Assembly (NCBI RefSeq): GCF_905220565.1
Contig: NC_059414.1
Location: 8,306,001-8,370,000 of the forward strand
Origin: Melitaea cinxia
Taxonomy: Eukaryota > Arthropoda > Insecta > Lepidoptera > Nymphalidae
Length of the DNA stretch: 64,000 nt
Reading direction: 5' to 3'
Shown: positions 11,346 to 23,482 of the stretch, piece after piece
How the letters are laid out: every line of letters starts with the position of its first letter
Position numbering within the stretch: position 1 is the stretch's first letter
Translations under genes and position numbers: made by a program
The notes under the pieces: generated by a model
Databases searched by the model: none
Told to the model about the DNA's origin: nothing
The model's input: the letters and a program-made list of their open reading frames with translations, nothing else

Positions 11346-12839
11346 AAAATGTTCCAAAAGTGAAAGAACTTTTCAAATTGGTCCAGTATTTTCGGAGCCT
11401 ATTCAATGCGAACAAACAATAAAATCTTTCCTCTTTATAATATTGGTATAGACGATTGAAATTTAAATTTATTTTGAAATCGAAAACACATTGCGCTCCA
11501 CGTGGGTTTTATTATAATATATAAGCGTTCAGTTTTATACTGGCCAATATTTTTCAATCTTCTCAATTGAAATAAATAAATAAAAGTACTTTGTTCTTTG
11601 TCATTAAAATTAATGAATAATTTTTTTTGTAGCGCGTATTATATGTATATATATATAATAAAAAAAAAAAGTAAAATAAAAAAATATCTTCTTTTTCTTG
11701 TATTATTATTTGTACGTATCCGATGCAACTGGAGTCCTGCTGCGTTTTGTCAATTAATGTACAGGAGTAATAATATTACCAAATGATTGAATATTTTCAA
11801 GATCTATAGGTTTTCCTAAATAAATACTCATCAGTATTCAAGATATAAATTTATGGAGTATCTGAGCACGTATCTCTACATGGCTCTGCGGTACGTCGAG
11901 CTTACGACTTCATATGGCATTAAGGCATCATAGTCTTAACCTCACAGTAGGTACTAATCCAACGGGGTCACAGCATACGAACTCCTCTGCAATATTTGAT
12001 ATTGATAATGTTTTACGGTGACATGTCATGGCCACGACAGCGTGCTGCATAACGACGAAGGCTCTATGCCATGGTTATGTCGCTGCACACTACACTGTAG
12101 CATGGTAACAATGCTGCTGTGGAACTGTAGCCTTAACAACACATATCCACGGAAACTTGACCACGCAACTTTTGCTGTGTTTTACAATGCCAAAGAAACT
12201 GAATTCAAATGCAGATAAATCCATGCATATCAAACATGGGTCATACACGTGATATTGAGACACGTTGGGCTGCATGCGGACACGTTCCATTTTTCCGAAA
12301 CCCGAATAAATTAGAAAATAATAAGACTAAGATTTTGTTAAATATTGCGGTCTTCATGGTTTTGGCTCACCAGTTAATTTGACGTGGCTGAAGTAGTTCT
12401 TTTTAAATTGTTGAATTTTTCATTTCATACATATCTATTGACATTTTGTATTCATTCCTCAATACAGATACTAAAACTGTGTTGTGCACGTATTAAAAAC
12501 GATTTTCTAAAAAAGTGGCATGGACACTCATTGTTGGCTATCTCTACATTAGTTACTCAATGTAGTTAAGTTAACAAGTTTGTAGTTAAGATTAATAACG
12601 CTTAATATCTCTATATGTTCTATTTGAACTTATAATTTTCAGTTTTATTAAAAAGCACATACAGTCATGGTCCTTGAAGAGCTTGTGGACTGTTAAACTA
12701 TACATAATATAATATTTGCATTAAGAAACTTTTAACTTAATATATGTACTAGTATATTGAGGGGTATATGTATAAATGACTAGTTAGACATATTTGAAAT
12801 AATTTGTAAATAACTCATTCATTGATTCACTCATTCATG
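11346..12839. other. Non-coding stretch with a moderately G+C-rich block
   Basis: Positions 11860-12300 are richer in G+C and hold several E-box-like hexamers (CACGTG at 12246, CACGTT at 12261 and 12281). They also hold alternating short motifs (GCATGG, GCTGCTGTGG) suggesting an old transposon or MITE. Overlapping short frames exist on both strands with no recognisable product. The rest is featureless A+T-rich DNA. Confidence 0.35.
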
Positions 12840-13138
12840 TTTCAGTAATATGAACTGGCTGGACCTCACGGTCGCCCGGACTCATGTGGTGGGGCATATT
12901 CTGGACCTGGTCTTCCTCCTGCAGACGGCGCGGCGCAGGGATTGACTTGGAAAAATTGAGCGTCGACAGGGCCGAAAGTCCATTACCAATCCCACGGCGT
13001 CCCACTAAGGAGCCGGCGGAAAAAAGATGTGAGTTTTAGTGGATAGTCTGGCACTTTGGGCTGGGAGTTCCACACTCCCGTCACCCTCGTGTGACGGGGC
13101 TAGTGCTTAAATTGGATTTCCCCATCTATAAAAAAAAA
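12840..13138 (+). mobile_element. LINE 3' end (non-LTR retrotransposon remnant)
   Basis: This is a G+C-rich block against A+T-rich flanks, ending in CCCCATCTAT followed by an A-run. It contains GATAGTCTGGCACTTTGGGC and GGAGCCGGCGG blocks like those before the poly(A) of lepidopteran R1-type LINEs. The coding region is absent, so this is a 5'-truncated copy. The clade is tentative. Confidence 0.5.
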
Positions 13139-13589
13139 TGTTTAGCTCTCATAGCTTACGCAGTTTTTCTTACTGTGTGCAGACTGCAAACTATGCAAAC
13201 TAAGCTATGTGAGCTAACTAAAATATGCGAAGCTAAGTTAGTTGTGCCGATGCCCAGCTACAGGAGCTAAGTCCCTCACGTCTACCTCGGACCCCCTTCC
13301 GCCGCCGAGATTGACTGTGTTGATATATCCAAAGTCTGGAATGTTTTTTTTTTAAATAATAATAGGTCAGTAATATTCTTTTTCTATGTGTAACGTATTC
13401 ATCATCGGAACTTTCTTCATTGATGATATTCATGGTGATCGACGTCCGTAGAACTAAATTTCACAACACTGACTGAGTTTTCGTTTACTTCTTGGTGTGC
13501 ACGGGCCACATTTTTAGTTTATTTTAGTTTAGTTTAGCTAAGCTGGCTTTGTTTAGCTTCGTAATAGCTTAGTTATCGGTCTGTAACCA
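13139..13589. other. Non-coding stretch with GCTAAGCT-type simple repeats
   Basis: Diffuse repeats of TTTAGCT/AGCTAAG occur at about 13140-13250 and 13515-13575. A short minus-strand frame (13233-13433) has no recognisable product. Confidence 0.35.
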
Positions 13590-13790
13590 TATTATGTATA
13601 AATTACGCATAACGTTGTTTGTCCGCGATAAACTCCGAAATTACCTAACCGATTTTAATTAAACTTTCATACCATGCAGTTTGATCCAACTTGAAAGAAA
13701 ACAACTATTTTATTTCGATTCATGGTTGCGATATTTTTATTGTAATACTTAAAAAAAATGTAGCGGAATGAAGTTCGCCAGGACAGCTAG
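13590..13790 (+). mobile_element. Helitron-type 3' end
   Basis: It ends AAGTTCGCCAGGACAGCTAG followed by T, the CTAG|T end typical of insect Helitrons. Before it come ACCTAACCGATTTTAATTAAAC and a long A+T-rich body. The 5' limit is approximate and there is no Rep/helicase, so this is a non-autonomous copy. Confidence 0.5.
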
Positions 13791-13951
13791 TTATTTTTAA
13801 AACAGTACTCATAGTTAAAAGTCATAAAAATAATAATGATATATCAAAGCTAAGCATTATTCACATACAATATGTATACCTACACAGTATGTGTATACAC
13901 ATTGTAATTACTTGACAAATTTTTCATCGATACGATTAAATTTGTTAACGA

Positions 13952-14008
13952 ATCGGTCAGTAATACAACGTATTACTCGGTCGGTAATACGTTGTATTAT
14001 TGACCGAT
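13952..14008. repeat. Near-perfect 25-bp hairpin
   Basis: Arms 13952-13976 and 13984-14008 are reverse complements at 24 of 25 positions, with a 7-nt loop. The arms contain the TAATACAACGTA motif of element C, and an element C fragment follows directly (14009-14115). Confidence 0.9.
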
Positions 14009-14115
14009 CTGACAATTCTTTTCCACCCAGTCAAAAGTTCTGTGATAACATACATTAAAAAAAAATACAGGGGAATTGAGAACCTCGTCCTTTATAAGTA
14101 CGTTAAGAAAATAGT
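14009..14115 (-). repeat. Element C fragment (b)
   Basis: It has CCACCCAGTCAAAAGTTCTG, ATAACATACAT, an A-run, then GAATTGAGAACCTCGTCCTTT. This is the outer end of element C in reverse orientation. Confidence 0.75.
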
Positions 14116-15603
14116 TCCTTTGTTATATATTTTGTTTAATACAGTAATTTAAATACTGAATTCCGAAGCAGTAGTGCTTGAAAAAACACTTTTTTATAAT
14201 GATATTAATTACTCTTTAATTCGTCACAAGTCGTTAAGTATTTCATTTGCTTGTTGTTGTTCACCGTCCTTCGATCTGAGCACATGCAAAAGAACGTGCA
14301 TTATCAACGTGCGTCGACCTGCCTCAACCTCGTGCTAATACATGCCGCAGCAGATTAACCGTCTAGCTCACCTGCGCGAGCGTGCGAAAAGAGAACGACC
14401 ATCAAACGTGATGGCAAATCGGCAATCTAATCGAATATTATTAAGCGGAAAAATTTGCTTGTTTACCTACTACAAGGCCTTAATCGTGAAATCGTGGTTG
14501 AAATCTTACGAATTGCATTAGGACTATTGGAATATGATAAAGTAATCCGGATGCAAGAACCCTTTTATAAAAAATAAATAAATAAAGAAAAAATTTTATC
14601 GAATCAGGGAAAGATATTTTCATAAATTATTATAAGAATGCAATGCCTAGAGTTTTAGAAGTACTTGAATAAATTACGTGGGTTTCCGAGTAAGTATTCA
14701 ATAAACAATATAGTTAAATGTCATTATACGTTGCTACAGTTTCTTCTACTTTTTATTTATTTCTTATTTATGCTTAATTTGGGAAATTATAATATTTCTT
14801 CTATCTTGGAGCGTTAAAACGAGATTAGTCTGCTAAACAAGGATTAATGTTTTAGCATGAGTTCTTTAATATACAGAAATACTTATTGATATAAAAGGAT
14901 TCGTTTTGGTAAATAAAATTAGACATCCATTGTTGTGTTATTTGTCTGTTGAGTTTTGATGCTGGTACGTATACACAATTACCTATATTCGAGGGAAATC
15001 TGTAAAAATACAAATAATTGGCGTAATTACGAAGATAAGCTTGCGCCTTTTAAATTTGCTATTTCTCTCTACAAGAATAATATAGACTGTCAATTATTTA
15101 GCGAATGAGACATTTACACTACATTTAAAAAATATTTAGTTTCGTGACTATGCCCACTATAGTATAAAAAAATATAAAATTCATATTCATACAGATTGTT
15201 TTCTAACGACATCTGTACGGTGCTTAATAGGTAGGCACTTTAATTACGTAGAACTAGAAAGACATGATAACCCGGTATATTTTATATTATGTAGGTAATT
15301 AGGTATGCTTACTGATATGGTGTGTTGACTTATATCTCGTAATACGACCAAAGAGAGACTGTACGTTTTTCTAAATATCAATATTTCAGCAAAAATTGTC
15401 TTGTATTCAAAAATACTAACAGTTTTACTACATCAAACTTTTTTTTTTGATTATGTGAAAAGCAAAGGCAATTACTATATACTATATAATTATGAAAGCA
15501 TAATTATTACCTAATATTTCTATAGGAATATGTAGGAGATTATGGCAACTTCTTCGGTTTTCTCGTATTAATATTAAATCTTTTAGTAATTATTATTCAC
15601 ATA
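14116..15603. other. Non-coding stretch
   Basis: A+T-rich apart from 14265-14440, which is near balanced in G+C. That block could be a regulatory block, but no motif, frame or repeat in it was recognised. Confidence 0.35.
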
Positions 15604-16212
15604 ACTGTGTTTGCTCGCAAACGAAAAAAAAAACCGACTTCAATTACATCGACAAGTAATACAACGTAGATCGACGAAAAAACAGTCAAGCAACTACGCG
15701 TTATCAAAGATTACTCAAAAAGTAGTTATCAGATCTCGATAAAATTTATATGTGACCACATGACAAACATCAGCTTTCGATTAAATTAAAAATTATTAAA
15801 ATCGGTACACCCAGTAAAAAGTTATTGCGGATTTTCAAGAAGTTCCCTCGATTTCTCTAGGATCCCATCATTAGATTCTGATCAGTTTTCTTATCATGGT
15901 ACTATACTAGGGATATCTCCTTTTCAACAAAAGAAGAATTATCAAAATCGGTACATCCAGTAGAAAGTTATGCGGTATAATACAAAGAAGCGTCAAGTAA
16001 AAACGCATTATTAGATATAACTTGAAAAGTAGTTGTTAGATCTCAAATAAATTTAAATGGGACCAATTGGCACACACCACCTTTCGATTAAAACAAAATT
16101 TGTCGAAATCGGTCCACCCGGTCAAAAGTTCTGATGTAACATACATAAAAAAAAAAAAAAAAATACAGTCGAATTGAGAACCTCCTCCTTTTTTGGAAGT
16201 CGGTTAAAAACG
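15604..16212 (-). repeat. Element C, full-length copy (c)
   Basis: Full length in reverse orientation. It starts GTGTTTGCTCGCAAACG with an A-run and CCGACTTCAATTACATCG. The three internal modules follow, and it ends GAACCTCCTCC, GGAAGTCGGTTAAAAA. It lies tail-to-tail with copy (d). Confidence 0.9.
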
Positions 16213-16232
16213 GCAAAACTCAAGGGTACTTT

Positions 16233-16515
16233 TTAACCAACTTCTAAAAAAGCAAGAGATTTACAATTCGACTCTATTTTTATATGTATGTTACCTCAGA
16301 ACTTTTTACCAAGTAGATAGATTTCGATGTTTTTATTCGAAACGTGTCGCTTTTCATGTGGTCCAATTTAAATATAATCGAGATCTGACTTGTAGTTTTC
16401 GAGTTATATCTAATAATGCGTATTTAATTGATTATTTTTATCGTCTAATTATGTTGTATTACTTGTTGATGTACTTGAAGTCGTTTTTTTTCGTTTGCGA
16501 ACAAACACAATTAAT
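16233..16515 (+). repeat. Element C, short copy (d)
   Basis: It runs from TTTTTAACCAACTTC through one fused module (CGAGATCTGACTTGTAG, ATCTAATAATGCGTATT) to GAAGTCG and the GTTTGCGAACAAACACAATTA end. The middle module is missing. It is oriented opposite to copy (c), about 20 bp away. Confidence 0.85.
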
Positions 16516-18577
16516 TACTGACTAGTTACTATATTTATAGTTTATTTATGTACCTGGTCATATCTTAAACTGTAACATTTTTTTTCAAATATAAGCAATA
16601 CAGCAACAATCAAAGTCGACGTGTGCAGGTTTGCTAGTTGCGATATTATGTTTAGTAATTATTATGGCGAATAGTAAATAGAGACTATTACTACGTCCTT
16701 CGATAGAATTTTTTAATTATTTCTTTAATATGTACTTACTAATATTTGATTTCATACGGCATGTGTTTATTTATATCTAAACCACTGCTTCAGAATAAAT
16801 ATCCTCTTAAATCAATGGAGTTCTTTATGTGAAATTATTATTGTTTATTGTATGTAATGTACATATGAGATGTGTGAATATGTCACGCTTTACGATAACT
16901 GAGCGTTCGTAACAGACATGTGACCGATGACAAACAATTCTTCCGTTAACAGAGGATGAATATCCTCTGTACTCAACCTCAGTAATTCTTTTTGTCCTGT
17001 AATATTTAATTTACAGTATATCACGCATATTTCTTGTATTTTAAAGTTTTTTTTTGCCAGATTAATAAAAGTAAGTATATTTTAAGCTATTATAACCAAA
17101 CTATATGTCGTCAATAAATTCTTTTTGTCTATTCTCTTTTTGTCTAAGAATTTTTATACATAACTAAGTTTCTAGAAAGGTATAATACAATAACCTAGAA
17201 AACATATTGCATAACGCCACTTAGTACATACAATTCTTTATATCCTCACGGAAATTTGCAGACAGTAAATTAATTATGAGACGGTGAGTGAGTACGGTCA
17301 CGTTTGACTCCATGTTACATGTGCAACGTGCTCCATTTTATGTGATTGCTACTTGCGATCTTGCACACTAGGTACTAAGCGTAGGTTGTTATTGAAGGTT
17401 AAGGCACAGACACATTCCAGGTCATATGTTGATAAGAGAATGAGTCAGCGTAGTGACATTGCCTACGCAATTTTAAAATCGATTACTACTTTTAGGTACT
17501 AGGGGTTACCTACTTTGCTGCTAAGATTAATATAATATTTCATATTTTTTCTCGATAAAAATGCTACAATTACGTAATAAAAAAATACATAAAAACACAT
17601 AAAATAAAAACTGTTGATGTTATCTGTATCCAGATATTATAATATAAATAAATTCGTTTTACCTTTAGATCGATAAATACTTTGGAAGTTTATCGTAATA
17701 GACAAACATGACATCACGAGTATAATATAACAAAATCAAGTGTAGGTTTTCTAGTATTTAATTCAATTTCATACACAATTTTGAGTCCTTTTAAAGTATT
17801 CCTAGCTCTTTACTAATTGTGTTTTACTCTAAAAGCAAGCATTCACCAAAGTCAGAGGAAGTTTGAATTTTTTTTAAATATATTTATGTATATAGGTATA
17901 TACATTATTTTTCCTCGAACCTTATTTTTGTAAATGTTTACGCGATTAAAATGCTGACTATGTTATTTGCACGTTGTTTTATTTGAAAAGTTTTTTTTTT
18001 TATGACAAGTATCCGTCTATAAAAATTATCAATTATTTCTGTTTAATTCAACTATTTATCAAACATACTATAATGTTATCACTGTATGTAACAATTTTGA
18101 AGCTAGATAAACCAAACCAGTTTATATAACTTATGTTATCAAATTATTTATTATAATTTTATTAAATTACTACACAACAACTAATATAGACCATACCTTG
18201 CCACTCTTCCTGGTGTGAAAAAAATTACGTGAAAGGATCTTCACTATACGTTGTAATAACCTACTTATAACAAAAAAAAAACCTTGAATTTGTTTACTAA
18301 TAATATACTTGCAACACAAACACTACATCAGTTTGTGGTTCAACATTTTTATCGGTAAACAACTGGCATGCTAGCGTAAACGTGCTCAGTTATTGTAGGC
18401 ACTCTGTGATCACTCGGAGTGCACCGTGACGGAATTTAAACGTGGTGTGTAAATGCTGACTTTGATTATTGAAGAACAAACATATACTCGTAGAACACGT
18501 TTTTTGTCACCTGTATCTAAAAAATATACATTTTAATGTTTACCTTTGTTTAATCTAATATTTATGATAACTATATA
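16516..18577. other. Non-coding stretch
   Basis: A+T-rich, with no repeat family or coding block recognised. A G+C-richer patch at about 17220-17470 includes a donor-like GTGAGTGAGT but no exon that can be supported. Confidence 0.4.
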
Positions 18578-18720
18578 TTCGCCGAAATGCCCGTGGTTGT
18601 GGATTCGATTCTTGCTCGGTGACAATATTTGCATCTGTACAAATATTTCTTTCTGTCCAAAATATGTCCTTGTAGATCTCTCAAGAGTTGGAAATTATGG
18701 GCTATATCAATCAATACTAG
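18578..18720 (+). repeat. Degraded tRNA-derived SINE
   Basis: It has a B-box-like GGATTCGATTCTTGCTC. The ATTTGCATCTGTACAAATAT and TTCTTTCTGTCC body, as in the 2331-2640 SINE, follows, then a short GATCTCTC block. The 3' part is lost. Confidence 0.5.
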
Positions 18721-18779
18721 AATAACAATAATAATAATTCCCGCAGAAGTGTGGTGGTCGAGGAATATTAAGCGCTAAG

Positions 18780-19630
18780 ATCATGCATAACCATGAGATG
18801 TGCAGCCTCAGGGCCTACTTTGAAACGAGACGGGACAGCGCTTTGTATGGTAACGTTGTAGTGTGCGACAAAGGACTGCCCCCCCCTATCCGTGGCCAAA
18901 GAGAATTAGCAGAAACCGGTCGTACTGAGCACCTCTGACCGGGAGACCGTATAGATAGAGAAGGAGCTGCATGGACGATTCTATAAGGCGCATCACGCGC
19001 TTCACATGGACAGTAAGGCCTCCGTGCAGTGGCTGCGTTTCGGCGAAACGTTTCTGCTCTTTAGAAAAATCGAAGGTTTTGTCTGTGCAATAGAGGATCA
19101 GGTGGTTAAGACGAACAACTACCGAAAGCACATCCTGAAGGATGGCACTCCCAACTTCTGTCGAGCCTGTTGTCATCCTAATGAGTCACTCAGGCATGTG
19201 CTTTTGGGTTGTTCTGCGCTTGCTAACACTGAGTACTTGCACACACTTGACAGAGCTTGCTCTTATGTACGGCCTCCTGGAACAGAGGATGCCGTATTAC
19301 CAGTACTCACCGGTGCCAGTACTCGAACGCGACGGAGTCCGGCTCTACTGGGACCTGCCTATAGCCACAGACAGGGCGATACTGGCGAATAAGCCTGATA
19401 TCGTGGTGATAGACAGGGCACGGTCGAGGGTGTTTTTGGTGGACATTACCATCCCGCATGACGAGGACCTCGTGAAAGCCGAAACAGAAAAAACCGTGAT
19501 TATCTGGATCTGGTGCATGAGATTGTCGACATGTGGGATGTGAGGTCCGCTGAAATCATTCCTATCGTAATATCTGCCAACGGTTTGATCCCGGTTAGAC
19601 TTGCTATATCGCATATATATCGCTAATTCG
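18780..19630 (+). pseudogene. Relic of an R4/Dong-like LINE (zinc knuckle and RLE endonuclease)
   Basis: Two overlapping frames, 19006-19392 and 19142-19543, carry the C-terminal half of a restriction-like-endonuclease LINE protein. The first has IEDQVVKTNNYRKHIL and a CCHC-type knuckle (CRACCHPNESLRHVLLGC). After a frameshift the second has PYYQYSPVPVL, KPDIVVIDR and VFLVDITIP, the RLE core. A second shift near 19540 leads to SAEIIPIVIS. It aligns by eye with residues 380-580 of the open element at 40393-42255. It is much more G+C-rich than that element, so it comes from a different lineage. It is dead: two frameshifts and no reverse transcriptase domain. Confidence 0.8.
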
Positions 19631-19677
19631 TTCGAAATATTCGCAGCATAATTATGTGCTGTGTGGTTACTGCAAGT

Positions 19678-19972
19678 TGTATCTAATAATGCGTATTTGT
19701 TTAAATATTTTTTCGTCGACCTATGTTGTATTACATATAGGTATCGTATAATTTTTTACGGGATATACCGATTTTAATAATTCTTGTTTCGATTGAAAGC
19801 TGATACTTGTTTGTAGTACAATTAAAATTTGATCGAGATCTGATGACTACTTTTTAGTAATCTTTGATAATGCGTATTTACTTGTCTATTTTTTCGTCGA
19901 CTTACGTTGTATTACTTGCCGATGTAATTAAAGTCAGTTTTTTTTCGTTTGCGAGCAAATACAATTATATGT
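19678..19972 (+). repeat. Element C, 5'-truncated copy (e)
   Basis: It starts inside the first module (ATCTAATAATGCGTATTTG, TCGTCGACCTATGTTGTATT). It keeps the third module (ATATACCGATTTTAATAATT, GATCGAGATCTGATGACTAC) and the GTTTGCGAGCAAATACAATTA end. It abuts the LINE relic on its left. Confidence 0.85.
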
Positions 19973-20029
19973 TATGATTATAAAAGTGCATGCAAAGGGC
20001 AGGCTTTAACGCGAGAAAATTCAAGTAAT

Positions 20030-20244
20030 CTCATCATTTTATCATCATTATCAGAGCAGCCTCTTGCAGTCCACTACTGGATATAGGCCTCCACAAGTTC
20101 ACGCCAAAAATGGCGTGCCAGGCCGGTTGGTGACTGCAGGGCTGGCTTTGTCGCACCGAAGACGTTGCTGCCCGTCTTCGGCCTGTGTATTTCAAAGCCA
20201 GTAGTTGGATAGTTATTCCACCATCGGTCGGCTTTTTAAGTTAC
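20030..20244 (-). mobile_element. Short RTE-derived element (E2), 5'-truncated, with TSD
   Basis: Perfect 12-bp direct repeats AATTCAAGTAAT lie at 20018-20029 and 20245-20256. In reverse orientation it keeps the RTE-like tail (CCACTACTGGATATAGGCCT) and the CCGTCTTCGGCCTGTGTATT region. The 5' third is lost, as expected for target-primed reverse transcription. Confidence 0.8.
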
Positions 20245-20543
20245 AATTCAAGTAATAGCCGTTCTGAAATAAGGAAATCAATAAATTCAAGACTACGTTG
20301 GGTGTCACGTTGACTTCAAGACGCCATAATGTGACTTGGAATACGCAATTTAAAACGATGCTTGTAAAAAAGCCATGCTGCTTGGTGCTTGCAGGGATGT
20401 GTGTACGACACTACACTATTTTTTTTTATCGATGCGATATTTCAAATATTTGGCATAAATAGTTTACTATATAAGCCAATAGCCCAACAAACTTCGTGTC
20501 GTGCTTATTTTTCATGAAAATATAATTATTTAAACCTTATTTT

Positions 20544-20886
20544 CATCATCACTCTTCACACCTTTACTTCAGCCTAATACACTGCTGGACATTGGCCTCC
20601 ACAAGTACGCGCCAAAAATGGCATGAACTCATGTGTTTTTCCCATAGTCCCTACACTGGGTAGGCGGGTTGGTGACCGCAGGGCTGGCTTTGTCGCACCA
20701 AGGACGCTGCTGCCCGTCTTCGGTCTGTGTATTTCAAAGCCAGCATTCGGATGGTTATCCCGCCATCGGTCGGCTTTTTAAGTTCCAAGGTGGTAGTGGA
20801 ACTGTGTTATCCCTTGGTCGCCTCTTAGGACACCCACGGGAAGAGAGGGGGTGGCTATATTCTTATTGCCGTAACCACACAGCAAG
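20544..20886 (-). mobile_element. Short RTE-derived element (E3) with TSD
   Basis: Perfect 10-bp repeats ACCTTATTTT lie at 20534-20543 and 20887-20896. It has the same structure as E1: an ATGATG-like tail, the leader with GCCATCGGTCGGC, and an end at GTAACCACACAGC. A 108-aa open frame inside it is an accident of the repeat. Confidence 0.8.
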
Positions 20887-20896
20887 ACCTTATTTT

Positions 20897-22669
20897 AGTA
20901 AATTCAGAAAAAAGAACTATCCTAGTTGTTATATCCAGTTAGACAGTTATGCGCGTCCATACGTTTCGGCGATTTATCTTATTTATATAATATAATGCAT
21001 TAAACGAAACGATTATGACTTATTAGAAGTTAAACGTTTGATTATAAAGAGTAAGTATATGAATGTTTTACATATTTAGCATTTAAAAAAACTGTTCGTG
21101 CTTTAGACAACAAGAATGAAGTAAAACTTCTGCACAATATGCCTGCATTATGTATGAGATGTACGAAACGTAGCTGACTGTGAGAGAAAGAATATTAAGT
21201 TTTCATTCAATTATTCAGATTAATGGCTTCCAACAGTAAATATTAACTTTTAATACCCATGCAATCTGTTAAAATTTTCAAAATTTAAGTTTCAACGCAA
21301 AATAAATAAATACACGTGATGTGTCATTATACCGCCCCTCCCTGCCTTTGTGATATTTCGTAATTTTTTCCGAACGCCTTTCGAACCTTACGTGCTAAAT
21401 GGACAACCCCTAAACTCAATATTAATCAAATAAATATACTACTAAAATAATTATACTTAAAAAAAATTCAAATCAATTTTTTTTTATTGTGGTTAAATTT
21501 TAATTATTTTTATGATATTATTATATTACTATATTAAGCTACTTTCTTGGTTTTGTCCTTATTAGTAAATGGTACTTAAACTTTTATATATTCTTGTAAA
21601 AGTCAACAAGTTTGATTTATGATTAAGCAAATTAATTTATGAAATTAATTGTGATGTAACCTTGTTTTAATTTAAACGAGCCTCGATAGTCGTTTAAATA
21701 TTTTCTCTTTTATTTTTCTAATTCTGAAATTGCCCTAATATGTATGTACTTTAAAAATGGATCTTACCTGTCTTATGTTGTAATTGAACGAAGATATAAT
21801 TACGTATACTTATATGCATGCTTTGACATTCCTTTATTTTCATTGATCAATATATAGTCGTCTGAATATATATTATTCAATTTGTCATAAATCAATCAAA
21901 ACGGCCAATAGTTGGCAGCCCTAAGTCACGTTGTGGCCACGATTCGGAAGTGCACATGGCTGACCATGCCTCACGTTGCTGAAGTGACATCGCCGATATT
22001 TCAACTCGTTCTCACTGTTGACATGAATCGTTTTTAAACTAGGATAGCAATTGGGACCAAAACAAAATTATTTATGGGCATAGCATAGAATGCGACCTTA
22101 TATAAGATGATAATACGGTTAACGTAAGGTATTTTCTGACTGGTTTTGTGGTTTCGCTTATACTTTTCGGCTTAATTAATACCAAAAAACCTATTTTATT
22201 TTTTATTTTTCTAGAAAATATACTCGAAGGAGACGTCGTCGGTTCCATTTAAAAGTACTTTTAGTTCTCATCCTTCTAAATAGAGTATTAGTTACTTACG
22301 TACTAAGAGTACTGTTTCGCATTACTAAATTCCTAAAAAAAACATAGTAGAGTTTAGTTAGTTTAGTATTTTTCATATGAATTGGCCCTAGCAAACTTTG
22401 TCTAACTACGTCAAAAACATCCACATGTTTTGCACTTGTGAAGGCCTTGAAACCACGTTGTCTTGAATTATTCACACAATTTAAATATATTCAATTTGTC
22501 TTTATTGTTTGTTGATGAATAAATGTTTTCTAGTTATACATTACACATTTTCGGGATTCCAGTGTATTTAATAACTAAAACAGTGTTCCAGTGTGTTTAA
22601 TAACTAAACTAAAATATATGGAAATATTATTTAATACTTAATCTAAAATCAGCCAGAAGACACATGCAT
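20897..22669. other. Non-coding stretch
   Basis: A+T-rich. A patch at 21900-22050 has higher G+C (GTTGGCAGCCCTAAGTCACG region) without a recognisable frame or repeat match inside this window. Confidence 0.4.
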
Positions 22670-22850
22670 GAATAATACTGCTCTCAGGCATTGTTGTGTT
22701 CCTGAAGTGAGAAAGGTAGGCAGAATTTATGAGGATGGTCGCGGGTAGGGTCGGCAATGTGCTTGCGATGCTTCTGGTGTTGCAGGCGTCTATAGACTAA
22801 AGTATCCCATTAGCATAAGGAGGGCCGTACGTTTGCAGACCTAGTCGTAT
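22670..22850 (+). repeat. Interspersed repeat B, copy 2
   Basis: It has TTGTTGTGTTCCTGAAGTGAG, GTCGGCAATGTGCTTGCGAT, CTTCTGGTGTTGCAGGCGTC, then a CCGTACGTTTGCAGACCTAG end. It matches the other B copies but lacks the 5' block. Confidence 0.65.
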
Positions 22851-22874
22851 AAGAAAATCTATTCAGTTATTTAT

Positions 22875-22999
22875 TTTTGTGTTACACACACATAAGGGAA
22901 TTCTAAATATTTTTAATATCGTATCAAAAATCCGTTCTAGCGGGGTTCGAGCCAGGTTCCAGGATGCAGGTTCGATCCTCGCTGGAACGGATTTTTGAT
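22875..22999 (+). repeat. tRNA-like repeat T, copy 1 (interrupted)
   Basis: It shows GTGTTACACACAC, then ATCGTATCAAAAATCCGTTC, and a B-box GGTTCGATCCTCGC followed by GGAACGGATTTTTGATATGA. The two GGAACGGATTTTTGATA-type ends are inverted relative to each other. The same unit occurs at 35093 and 53188. Element E4 is inserted at its right end. Confidence 0.6.
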
Positions 23000-23007
23000 A
23001 TGACGTT

Positions 23008-23347
23008 CATCATCATCATCATTACAGCCTATACAGTCCACTGCTGGTCATAGGCCTCCACAAGTTTACGCCAAAAATAACGTGAACTCATGTGTTTTGC
23101 CCATAGTCACCACGCTGGGCAGGCGGGTTGGTGACCGCAGTACTGGTTTTGTCGCACCGAAGACGCTGCTGCCCGTCTTCGGCCTGTGTATTTCAAAGCC
23201 AGCAGTTGGATGGTTATCCCGCCATCGGTCGGCTTTTTAAGTTCCAAGGTGGTAGCGGAACTGTGTTATCCCTTAGTCGCCTCTTACGACACCCACGGGA
23301 AGAGAAGGGGTGGCTATATTCTTTAGTACCGTAGCCACACAGTACAT
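23008..23347 (-). mobile_element. Short RTE-derived element (E4) with TSD, inserted in repeat T
   Basis: Perfect 11-bp repeats GATATGACGTT lie at 22997-23007 and 23348-23358. It is full length in reverse orientation: a CATCATCATC tail end, CAGTCCACTGCTGG, the leader, then a GTAGCCACACAGTA end. It is the youngest-looking of the five by eye. Confidence 0.85.
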
Positions 23348-23482
23348 GATATGACGTTAAATAAATCTATTTAGTTGCTTAGCCTAAAAAGTAAAGTTAA
23401 ATACAAACAAGCAAACACAGTATAGAGATTTGTCCAGTTCAAGATATTTTCCGGAAGAAAGATCAATAACAATAATACGGTT

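Noticed and set aside
17255..17295. Possible micro-exon between TTTGCAG and GTGAGTGAGT
   Set aside because: The splice-like sites are good but the 20-odd bases between them match nothing and no partner exon was found.
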